Source: Blastocladiella britannica (taxonomy: Eukaryota > Blastocladiomycota > Blastocladiomycetes > Blastocladiales > Blastocladiaceae). Taken from it: a stretch of DNA of 15,781 nt. Shown one piece after another: positions 1-8,000 of this stretch. A program made the translations under genes and the position numbers. The DNA lies in assembly GCA_025349905.2 (NCBI GenBank), contig MU624776.1, forward strand, positions 8,638 to 24,418, in the 5' to 3' direction. The notes beneath the pieces were generated by a model. It ran no database searches, was not told where the DNA came from, and saw only the letters and a list, made by a program, of their open reading frames with translations. Each line of letters starts with the position of its first letter. Position 1 is the first letter of the stretch.

Positions 1-846
1 GGGGGGGGTTGGGCAATCTTTACGGAATTCCGATTCGAGGGAAGTTGAGACATTCCGGGTCGCTTGGGTGCAATCAATGCCGGTACTAAGACTTTTTTGC
101 GGGGAATCAAAACTACATTCAACAATAACAAAAACAAGAATCGGTGTCTGGATCTTTCGTTGGTCTCACTGGGCTCCTCAAGGATCGGTCCAAGCGCGAT
201 CAACCCACCGACTGTGTGATCTCTTTCGCTCTTTCTTTCCGTCTCGACCTCACGCAATTACACTTTCTTCAATTTAATCACCGTCGTTTTGGTGGGTGTG
301 ATATTTCCATTGATCTTCGAACAGCTTGACTGACGGCGCAATATATTTAGGTATTTTTTGACGGGCGATCGCGTGTTGTATATGGTAATCTTTCCACTTC
401 ACTTCACGTTGTACTTTTGATAGGTCGAGAATAAGCAACAAGCGAGCGCGGCGGATCAAGGTCACGATCAAGCAGGAATCTAGGATCAAAGTATCAGTCG
501 GGTCGGATCGGGAGCGGTCGATGATGACGAGGCGAGTGGAAGTAGCTGGAATGTAAGAATTCTTTTGGAAATATTGGATCCGAGCGCTGGAGCTGGAGAG
601 CTGGGTTGTCGGAATGACATTGGTAACCCGGCCTGGATATCCATTGGGTGTCATGGAAGGACTGACAGAAATATCGACGAGAAAGCCGGACTGGTTTGAC
701 ATTGGAAAGAAAAATGGGCATTGGAATTCGAATGGAAGGATTGGGACACGGGAATTCCATGCAAAGTAAATCGTTCTCCGATTTCCATGGCAAGCCAGCT
801 TGGAATTCTATCTCCAAAACCGTGTTCGGTGCGCAGCCGTGGAGGG
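1..846. other. Unassigned 5' region, no supported gene
   Basis: I see no gene here that I can support. The stretch is less GC-rich than the coding regions and begins with a run of eight G. A 142-codon ATG-initiated open frame exists on the - strand (702 to 274), but its codon use is mixed, it shows no domain I recognise, and short frames on both strands compete with it. AT-rich patches near 341-350 and 377-384 could be promoter elements for the + strand gene that starts near 847. An in-frame stop at 697-699 limits how far upstream that gene can extend without an intron; ATG at 787 is an alternative start in the same frame. An unseen 5' exon cannot be excluded. Confidence 0.4.
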
Positions 847-1431
847 ATGATTCAGATTTCGTTGATTGTGGACCGCGTCCTGCTATTCGCCACGCACCTG
901 GCGCTGGACCTCGACCCGGCCCTGCTGCATGTCCTCCCGGCCGGACACGTTCACGTCGTCGAGTGGGTTGGCCTCACTTCATCATTCAATCCTGCCTTAA
1001 TCGCGAGCATCTTTGCGGTCGCCGCAGAACACGCGCAACTGCACGTCGTCGACTGGTGTATCGACCGAGGCCACAAATTTACGAATGGCATTGATGGCGC
1101 GCTCCCCAAAGCCACGAGTCATTGTCAAATCCGAGTACTTGAGTGGCTGAAAGAGTACGCATAGGATCACGACTTGGACTACGCGTGCCCGGATTTAGTG
1201 CGGATTGGGCGCTTTCGCGACCCGGTGGCCGCAAACCGTGTCGCGGTACTGGACTGGTGGCTGGAGCAGCTGCCACCTCGGCGGTTGATGCTGGACCAGT
1301 TTCCGCTGATTGTTCTAGCTGGTCTCGAGGCCGCCGCCGACAACGGTGATGATGATGACGACGACCGCGACGACCACGACTACGACGATGATGACGACGA
1401 CGATGACGACAACGATGACGACGACAACAGC

Positions 1432-1471
<40 letters not shown>

Positions 1472-2511
1472 ACGACGGAATGGTGATGGTCAATTGGTGG
1501 CGCTGGTACTCTGCTGTTATGGAACTCCCGTTCCGGTGGCCGGTGCTCAGCAGAACATCCATTTTGTTTCTGATCAAGAGCAATAACTTGGAACTCTGTT
1601 GGTGGTGGTGGGAGGACACGATGCGCAAAGGTCCCATCATGTCCGCGGACACTGTACCACAATTATTGGCGGCCGTGAACGACATGTGCGTTTTCGGACG
1701 CGTGAGATTCTTGGATTGGGTGTGGGACCTGTGTGCGACCAATACCGATATGGCGTTTCCTGGTTCGTCCTCAGATAAATCCTGGCGCCCGCGGCACCCT
1801 TTTATCAAAATGTCTGTGATCGGATGGTGGGAAGCTAAAGTTGCTACAGGTGCAGTGGATCCAGGGGTGTTTGGAATCGAGCCTCGCACAACGGCAACAA
1901 CGCGGCTCGACCGACTGCTCGAACCGCCCAATGTGTCCACCGGTAGCATTGAAATCGTCGCGCTCGACTGGTGGTGGGCACGCCGCAACCAGTTCCAATT
2001 AGAACCCAATTTTTCCCACTCGACGATCGCCGGGCTCGTCGACCAATTCACCCTCAACCCGGCGTGTCTGCCGTGGTACCTTGACCGGTGCGTGCCAGGC
2101 GTCTCGACGTTGCCCGACCTGACCCCAAACTTGGTGGCGGTCCTGGCGTTCCGCGACCAGTTGCACGTGGTGGAGCAGGTATGGCGACTTAACCGTGACA
2201 ATGGTGGCAATGGCGACTCATCGTTGGCGGCGAGTATTGGCGCTCGCGAAGTCAACGACCGCGCGCCCGTGTGGACTCAGTTGGACCGGGTGTGGGCGTA
2301 TTGCACGCGGTTCCAGGTGCCGATGCATGAAGTGGCGATGGCGAGCGCGAGGCACGCCATGGGGATGGGGTGCTTGGACGAGGCCAAGTGGTGGTACACG
2401 ACGCACTGCGTCCATGGGACCGATTTCCCGTCGCTCGAGGAAGTGTGCCAGACTTACCCTGTCCCAACTGGCGGGGAAGTGGATTGTTGGGTTCAGTCCT
2501 TGTCTCACTGA
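847..2511 (+). pseudogene. Ankyrin-like WW-repeat protein gene interrupted by an in-frame TAG
   Basis: One reading frame runs from ATG at 847 (or 787) to TGA at 2509-2511, broken only by TAG at 1162-1164. Before the stop are 105 residues from the 847 ATG: an F-box-like or leader-like start (VDRVLLFATHLALDLD) and repeats ending in motifs such as VHVVEW, LHVVDW and RVLEWLKEYA. After the stop the same frame continues for 448 residues with the same repeat style (DHDLDY, AVLDWWLEQL, RFLDWVWDL, SVIGWWEAK, VALDWWWARR, EAKWWYTTH). The repeats resemble divergent ankyrin units, which usually mediate protein binding; no catalytic motif is seen. The TAG falls inside a repeat, so I read it as a nonsense mutation or sequence error rather than a gene boundary. 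No GT-AG intron of plausible length removes the stop and keeps frame. A long Asp/Asn tract lies between repeats. The next gene starts only 64 bases downstream. The alternative is a working downstream fragment started at an internal ATG. Confidence 0.6.
1348..1476 (+). repeat. GAY/AAC trinucleotide tract encoding poly-Asp then poly-Asn
   Basis: In the reading frame of the WW-repeat gene, GAT/GAC codons dominate from 1348 and give way to an AAC run (1432-1470, thirteen consecutive Asn codons, the last AAT), followed by GAC GAC. It encodes an acidic Asp-rich stretch with a few His, Arg and Tyr, then poly-Asn. It sits between two WW-type repeats, where a flexible insert would be tolerated. Imperfect units at the Asp end suggest an older expansion; the near-pure AAC run suggests a younger one. 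Long open frames on the opposite strand here (poly-Val, poly-Ser, poly-Leu) are by-products. Confidence 0.9.
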
Positions 2512-3399
2512 GGTGTCTTAAATAGATGCACAAGTCTCTTCATTTTCTCTTTCGAGTGTAATTGACCACCCGATTATGTTTAACCCTCAAAAGCTAATAG
2601 TTTATACATCGTCTCCATCCACTTTTAGGTTCACTCAACAGCTCGGAGCTAAAGAGGGCGGACTCGCCGAGCTTCACACACGGACACAATCCATCCGAAT
2701 CCCAGAACAAAGCATTGTATTTTACATCACGGTCGATTCGACGCCGACTGCATGTAATGAGCAAACATTATGCCCGTTGCAAGTCGGAATCGTGTTTGAT
2801 CAAATTGGTCCCACTCGGTACACCCTGTGCAACATAAAAGTCCAACTGGGGAGCAATCGCATCTCATGTTCAATCGATTTCGAGCCCATGTTCCATTCCA
2901 ATAACGTGGGCGGCACATTTCAACTTGTTCACGGCCTCCCAGGCGTTGTAACTTCTAAGGGCAGTTATGGATTTTTGCCGGCTCTGGCAGTTGACGTTCA
3001 ATTTTCTGCCAAGTCCATGACACTGATCCAACCCATCCAACAACACCTTGTCATGCCCGCGATCCGCAATTTACTCGAGTTCCTCGACGACGTAAACGTG
3101 TGCGACTGTTCGTTCCTGCCCAGCGACTGCACGGCACCGATCCATGTCTCCAAGGTGCTCCTGATTAGTGCGTCGCCATTCTTTCGCACGCTTTTCGCCT
3201 CCACTGCTGGCGATTTCGCTGAGGCCAAGGCGATCAAGGACGGCCAGCCCATTGCGATGCCGGCGTGGCGCACTTCGGCGTTTGTGCTGATGCTCCTTCA
3301 CATTTACTCCGGCTGGTTGCCAGGCCAGCCGTTGCCCAAACGCGCAATTACCACAGACGCCGATCAAGATCAAGAGCAACATGTCGGAATCGTGACCAA

Positions 3400-3404
3400 G
3401 CACG
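3400..3404. repeat. Target site duplication, left copy (GCACG)
   Basis: GCACG directly precedes the LTR and is repeated exactly at 3653-3657. In the intact paralogue the matching place reads GCACG inside the Lys-His-Ala codons, which confirms that it is host sequence. Confidence 0.9.
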
Positions 3405-3652
3405 TGTGACGATCATGGCGTCACATGTGGTGGAACGTGGTGGAACGCTGGCCATGGTCACCTGACCATCGAAGGCGATGGAAGAGGGGGATCATGGCGG
3501 GTATAAAAAGGACACTCGCGACCAGTGCCGCGTCCTGGGCTCTGCGTCGCGAGTCATTTACATTGACTAGAATACAAGTTGTATTAAACCAGAAATCTCC
3601 TAGTCTTTCCCACTGATCCAGATCGCAGTGCCTCTGAACAGCGAACGTCACA
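3405..3652 (+). mobile_element. Solo LTR of an LTR retrotransposon
   Basis: This 248-base insert splits the first BTB gene. It starts TGTGACG and ends CGTCACA, a 7-base perfect terminal inverted repeat with canonical TG...CA ends. It is flanked by identical 5-base duplications GCACG (3400-3404 and 3653-3657). Five-base duplications and TG...CA ends are typical of Ty3- and Ty1-type LTR elements. Inside are a TATA box (GTATAAAAAGG, 3501-3511), a polyadenylation-like ATTAAA (3583-3588), a perfect 10-base tandem repeat (GTGGTGGAAC twice, 3427-3446) and an inverted repeat ATGGTCA-CC-TGACCAT (3454-3469). There is no internal gag/pol and no second LTR, so it is a solo LTR, as left by recombination between two LTRs. 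TATA and ATTAAA place its transcriptional sense on the + strand. A non-autonomous terminal-repeat DNA element is the less likely alternative. Confidence 0.9.
3501..3511 (+). promoter_or_regulatory. TATA box of the LTR promoter
   Basis: GTATAAAAAGG is a strong match to a TATA box, about 150 bases before the LTR end. Transcription would start roughly 25-35 bases downstream and run right, through the 3' BTB remnant toward the intact BTB gene at 4000. Activity is inferred from sequence only. Confidence 0.65.
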
Positions 3653-3657
3653 GCACG
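3653..3657. repeat. Target site duplication, right copy (GCACG)
   Basis: This GCACG directly follows the LTR end (CGTCACA) and matches the left copy exactly. The BTB reading frame resumes here. Confidence 0.9.
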
Positions 3658-3827
3658 CAAACGATCCAGACCAACTTCACTTAGCCGACTGGGCCAACTT
3701 ACAAGAACTGGCGAGCATGTTGGAAATGCCCGGACTGGAGGCCGCGGTTCTGGACCTTGTCGCCAAGCAGACGAGTGCCGCCAAGAACAAGCTGGTGAGC
3801 AAGGTCAGCCAGCTTACTCTGATTTGA

Positions 3828-3999
3828 TCTCATTCATTTATAATATATATTCTTATCCTCCACCTCAGTGTGATGTTTTCAATCAGGAGCCAATCGACTG
3901 GAGCTAACGGATTCGTTGTGGTGCACTTCGTACATATCCCCTTCGCTGGCCAATATCCTCAAAAGAAACGTCTTCAGCACACCAGCGACGACCACGACC
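3828..3999 (+). promoter_or_regulatory. Likely 5' region of the intact BTB gene
   Basis: This is the spacer between the stop of the broken BTB copy and the ATG of the intact one. It has an AT-rich core TTTATAATATATATTC (3837-3852) that could act as a TATA box about 150 bases before the ATG, or as an end-processing signal for the upstream gene. CCAAT occurs at 3890-3894, but downstream of the TATA-like core, so its role is doubtful. An out-of-frame ATG at 3873 would precede the real start if transcription begins upstream of it. Confidence 0.45.
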
Positions 4000-4992
4000 A
4001 TGCTGAATCCTCAACAAATCCCTCATTATTTAACCAGCAACCAGACCGTGTATTTTCGAAAGGGGTACAACACAATCCTGTCCGAACTGCACGAGCGCAC
4101 GCCATCCACCAGGACCCCCGACAACAAAGGCCTGTTCTATGTCTCGATTGACTCGACGCACACTGCGTGCAAAGAGCCGACACTGTGCCCCGTCCTAATT
4201 GGGTTCGGATTCGAGCTTCTCGGCGATCATTCGTTTTCCAAGTGCATGGTCACTGTCGCGCAAGGCGACATCTGCAGCGTCAGCTGTGAAATTGAGATCG
4301 CACCGATCGTAAAAACCAACAACATGGGCGGCGCCTTTCAACTTGTGCATGGTTTGCCGACCAGTGTGGGATACGAGGCCAGTAACAGACCGTGGTACTT
4401 GAAAGTCAAGGTCGAGTTTCTTGCAAAGCCTCCGAAACTGGACCAACCAGGCCGACCCATTGTCATGCCCCCGATCCGGAACTTGCTCGCTTTTCTCGAC
4501 GACGAATCGGTGTGCGACTGCTCCTTCATGCCCAGCGACTGTGCCAATCCGATCCACGCTTCCAAGCTACTCCTGGTCAGCGCGTCGCCCTTCTTTCGCA
4601 CGCTTTTCGGGTCGGCGGGCGAGTTTGCTGAAACTAAGGCGATCAAGGACGGCGAGCCGATTCCAATGCCAGCGTGGCGTACGTCATCGCTCGTGTTGAT
4701 GCTCGTGCATGTATATTCCGGGTGGTTGCCGGGCCAGCCGTTGCCCAAGGGTGCCATGTCGGTTGCCGCAACTGGAGAAGGCCAAGATCAAGAGCAGCAT
4801 GTCGGGATCGTGACCAAGCACGCATGCGATCCGGGCCAGCTCCATTTCGCCGATTGGGCCAACTTACAAGAACTGGCAAATATGCTCGAGATGCCCGGAC
4901 TGGAAGCGGCGACCATGGATCTCGTCGCCAAGAAGTTGATCGCCGCCAAGGACAAGCTGGTGACCAAGGTCGGGCAGTTGTCCGTGTCATGA
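4000..4992 (+). CDS. BTB/POZ domain protein, copy 2 (intact)
   Basis: ATG at 4000, in context CGACCATGC, to TGA at 4990-4992 gives 330 residues without introns. Residues 1-150 are beta-rich, with a segment shared with the broken copy (GGAFQLVHGLP); a divergent MATH-like fold is possible but not shown. Residues about 161-245 are the BTB/POZ domain: CDCSFMPSDC, IHASKLLLVSASPFFRTLF (the usual I-x-A-H-K-x-x-L-x-A-x-S-x-x-F block with Ser for His) and LVLMLVHVYSGWLPGQP. Residues about 283-315 (FADWANLQELANMLEMPG and after) match the helices that follow BTB cores. BTB proteins dimerise and commonly bridge substrates to cullin-3 ubiquitin ligases; that role here is by family, not shown. The frame is open upstream only to a GTG at 3916, so I chose the ATG that aligns with copy 1. 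A T-rich stretch follows the stop, and the convergent transporter gene ends 81 bases away. Confidence 0.9.
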   Translation: MLNPQQIPHYLTSNQTVYFRKGYNTILSELHERTPSTRTPDNKGLFYVSIDSTHTACKEPTLCPVLIGFGFELLGDHSFSKCMVTVAQGDICSVSCEIEIAPIVKTNNMGGAFQLVHGLPTSVGYEASNRPWYLKVKVEFLAKPPKLDQPGRPIVMPPIRNLLAFLDDESVCDCSFMPSDCANPIHASKLLLVSASPFFRTLFGSAGEFAETKAIKDGEPIPMPAWRTSSLVLMLVHVYSGWLPGQPLPKGAMSVAATGEGQDQEQHVGIVTKHACDPGQLHFADWANLQELANMLEMPGLEAATMDLVAKKLIAAKDKLVTKVGQLSVS

Positions 4993-5073
4993 ATGAAGAA
5001 GTGTCGTTTTTTTTTTTCTTGAAATGTGAAATGAGAAGAAATACACTATCGCAGCCATATACGCCAGGGAACG

Positions 5074-8000
5074 TCAAGCAAAGTAGTCATTGTCCGCCCG
5101 CAACATCATGCGCGTCAACGCCACCACCGCCTCGGCCGGCATCCGCAGCACCGCGTCGCGCCGGACCTCGTACACGACTGTCGCGTATGCCCCTTCCCCA
5201 CCTTGGTCCACTGAATCCATCCCCTGCCCACTATCCGCCTCCTGATCGTCCAATGCATCCACGGCCAACCGCTCCTCGGTCGCCATCCGCCGCCGCGGCA
5301 ACGGCGCAGTGGTACCAGGAACCATCAGCACGGGCGCCACCCAGCACGCGCGCGCGTGCGGCACGTCGGTCACGAATGCGCGCGCACCCACCACTGTTCC
5401 GGGCAACGATGCCACGACGCGGTGTCGAGCGGCGGCGGCGGCCGCGTCCAGGCTGGATGTCGCTGGGTCGGCTGCTACCGCCGCCGTATCGGGACCCCCA
5501 AGGGCCGCGGCGGCCGAGTCGTGCGCGCCGAGCAAGACGCGGGACGCGCGCGGGTTGCTGTTCACCGCCGTCACCGACAAGGACGACGGAAATGACGTCA
5601 ATGAGGAGGAAGTTGGGGCATCGGCGACGGGCGGCGACCGGCCCTGGCACAGCGCGCCGCGAAGCACAAACAGAACTGAGTCGGCCGGGTCGCCGGTGCG
5701 CCACAGCACGGCTCCCGGTGGTAGCACGCGGCGGACAAACAGTGGGGCGGTTGGAACGGGCGTGGCGCGGGTCGGGTTGGCGCGCGGGAGCGGGACACGC
5801 GCCGCAAACAGCGCGGCGTCGGCGTCGCGGGTGGCGGTGGGTGCGTTGGGTGACGACGAGCCCAGAACCATGGCCGCCAGGACCGCTAGTTCTGGGTCAA
5901 CGGTCGGCCGGCCCACCTCATCGTCCTCGTCGTCACTCGAGTCACTGTACGCCGCGGGCGCCGCTAACGCCAGCACCGCGTCCGACGGGACCGGCACCGC
6001 GCACCCGGCCAGCACCGCGTTCTCGACAAACTCGAGCGCGCCTGGAAGTGTCGCGCAGCACACAATATCGTTATCGGCGCCATACATGGCTGCTCCCAAC
6101 ACGGGTGCGGCCGCAGGCCACACCCCCGCCCGCTGCAACGCCCGCGCCATGTGTCCGTTCCCGTCGGCGCCCACGCCCGCGAGCACCAGCGACAGCCGGT
6201 GGGCGCGCAGCAGTCGCAACAGTTTCACGAACGCCTCGCCCGCCGAGAAATCAATGTCCTGGCACCGGGCAAAGTCCAGGACTAAGTACCGCGGACGGGC
6301 TTGTGGGTCGCGTGGGACTGCGCCGCGTGGGGGGAACCGCGGAGCGTACATCCCCGGGCGGTCGCCATTGGTGCTCTCCTCCGAGTCCGGGAACGACGAC
6401 GGTGACGAGGATCCGTTCTCGGCGGTGGTGGCGGCCGCGGCAGCGGTTGTGGCGCCGTCATCGTACTGCGGCCACACCAACCGGCGCCGTCGTTTACGTG
6501 CCATTTCGGCGCCCGGTCCAACGCCACGGTCCGGGTCCACCAGATCGTGCACGCGCTTGGTCAGGTGGTGGATGGTTCCAAAGAACAGAAAGCCTTGCAG
6601 CTCCAGAACATGCGCGGCGTGGCGGCCGTACTCGGCCAGGATCTGCCGGTGGTACGGCATGCGGCGGACCGGCGAGCCCCACAATGTGCCGACGCGGTCG
6701 CGGGCAATCACCGCCGAGTGCGCGCGCGTCGAGTACGTCACGACAAAGAACACGCAGGCCAGGATCAGGCCGATGCCGACACCTTCGGTGAACCCCAGCA
6801 GAGCCTTTAATTCATTGAGGTTAGTTTCAATCCCGAGAAATCAAAGAAAATAACAATAGATACCATGGACAAGATAATGGTCCAGATCGTGCCGTACTCG
6901 AGCGGCGTGACCAGTCCACGAGTATCCCACACGGCCTCTTTGACCAAGTCAATCCCAAAGTGGAACATGAGCGCGCCGACCACCACCGCCGGCACCAGCC
7001 GCATGACCGCACCCCCACCGATCCACATGACCACGGTCAGAATCGACAACCAGTACCCGGCCGACCGTGACTGCCCCGCCCCCGCGCGGTGCAGCATGAC
7101 CGATGTCGAGTACACGAGGTAATTGGGCAACGACCCGGTGAACGCCGCGGCCAAGTTGGCGACGCCGTGGTTGGCGAGCTCGCGGTTGACCGACACACCC
7201 GCATTGGTGGATACCGCGAGCGCGGGCACGTTAATGGGCACGTGCAGGATCGAAAAGAACGCCATCGACAGCATCGTCGGCATCAAGCGCAGGAGCTCGG
7301 ACCACCGCACGTCCCAGGGCCGAATGTGATCCAGGTACGCGTAGAACGGGCGGGCTTCAGGCAGAGAAAACAGCCAGCCGTTGGCGCGGGCGGTCTCGAT
7401 CTCGATCTTGGCCAGCCACAGGATCAGGTGGAATGCCAGTGGGACAAGCATAAAGAAGATGGGAACAAACATGCCGCGGCGTTTCGGGTTGTCGCCGAGC
7501 AGACGTCGGTCCAAGTGAAGTACGAGGGCCGCACGCAGAACCAACGCGACACCGAACGCCGACAGCCACTGCGCGAGAGCCGGCATCGCAATCACCTCGG
7601 CCATGGCCTCGCGGTTGTACTCGACCTTGACGGAAGCCGAGACCTCGATTGCCGTTTGCAGCAAAAAGTATCTGTTTCATGATGCGGTGAGTAGTGGTCG
7701 CCCAATTAAGAAGTAGAGGAATATATAAGTACCCGACACCGCCAATCGATCCGACGAGAATATGGCGGGGAAAGAATCCAATCACGTTCCCGAGCCGGAA
7801 CGCGCCCAGCAAAAAGAATGCCACCGCGGTCAACAGCGTCGAGACAAAGAATGCGGCCATGACCGTAGGCATCGGATCAATCCCCTGGGGCACCAGCGAC
7901 GCCGCCACCGCCCGACAAATGGTGTGCAGGAACGGAATCACCTCAATGATCATGGACCCGACACCCGACTTGAACGTGGACATGGTCGAGAATGCCAGCT

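Larger units (their letters stand above)
2576..3827 (+). pseudogene. BTB/POZ domain gene, copy 1, disrupted by a solo LTR
   Basis: ATG at 2576 opens a frame that closely follows its downstream paralogue (4000-4992) from the first residues (MFNPQ against MLNPQ) onward. The N-terminal half is probably beta-rich and possibly a divergent MATH-like domain. The BTB/POZ core follows, with CDCSFLPSDC, IHVSKVLLISASPFFRTLF and VLMLLHIYSGWLPGQP. BTB proteins dimerise and often bring substrates to CUL3 ubiquitin ligases. An LTR begins at 3405 and supplies TGA at 3407-3409, leaving 277 residues and removing the conserved C-terminal helices. Those helices resume right after the LTR and its duplicated target site (3658-3827: LHLADWANLQELASMLEMPG and on to TGA at 3825-3827), in the correct frame once the insert and one duplicate are ignored. 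The coding parts show no other lesion, so the break is probably young. The truncated product keeps the BTB core and could still dimerise. Confidence 0.88.

Noticed and set aside
1..8. G-run at the window edge as telomeric sequence
   Set aside because: A single homopolymer with no repeated telomere unit.
274..702. 142-codon - strand frame near the left end
   Set aside because: Mixed codon use, no recognised domain, and competing frames on both strands; kept only as a remark.
27..806. Cluster of GAATTC palindromes (five in about 800 bases), considered as heat-shock-like elements
   Set aside because: They lack the two-base gap of GAAnnTTC units and their spacing is irregular.
1155..1198. A 44-base GT-AG segment that would remove the in-frame TAG
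   Set aside because: Its length is not a multiple of three, it is shorter than the other introns here, and it would delete part of a repeat and shift the frame.
1380..2255. 291-codon - strand frame ending in poly-Leu and poly-Ser
   Set aside because: Antisense product of the Asp/Asn microsatellite and the WW-repeat gene; no domain outside low complexity.
3405..3652. The insert in the BTB gene as an intron or a terminal-repeat DNA element
   Set aside because: The true ends carry TG...CA with a 5-base target duplication and internal TATA and ATTAAA signals, which fit a solo LTR better; GT-AG boundaries do not restore the frame.
4674..6791. 705-codon + strand open frame, and a 514-codon + strand frame at 5309-6853
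   Set aside because: Both are antisense to the third exon of the SulP gene, rich in Arg/Pro/Ala/Ser from high GC content, with no domain.
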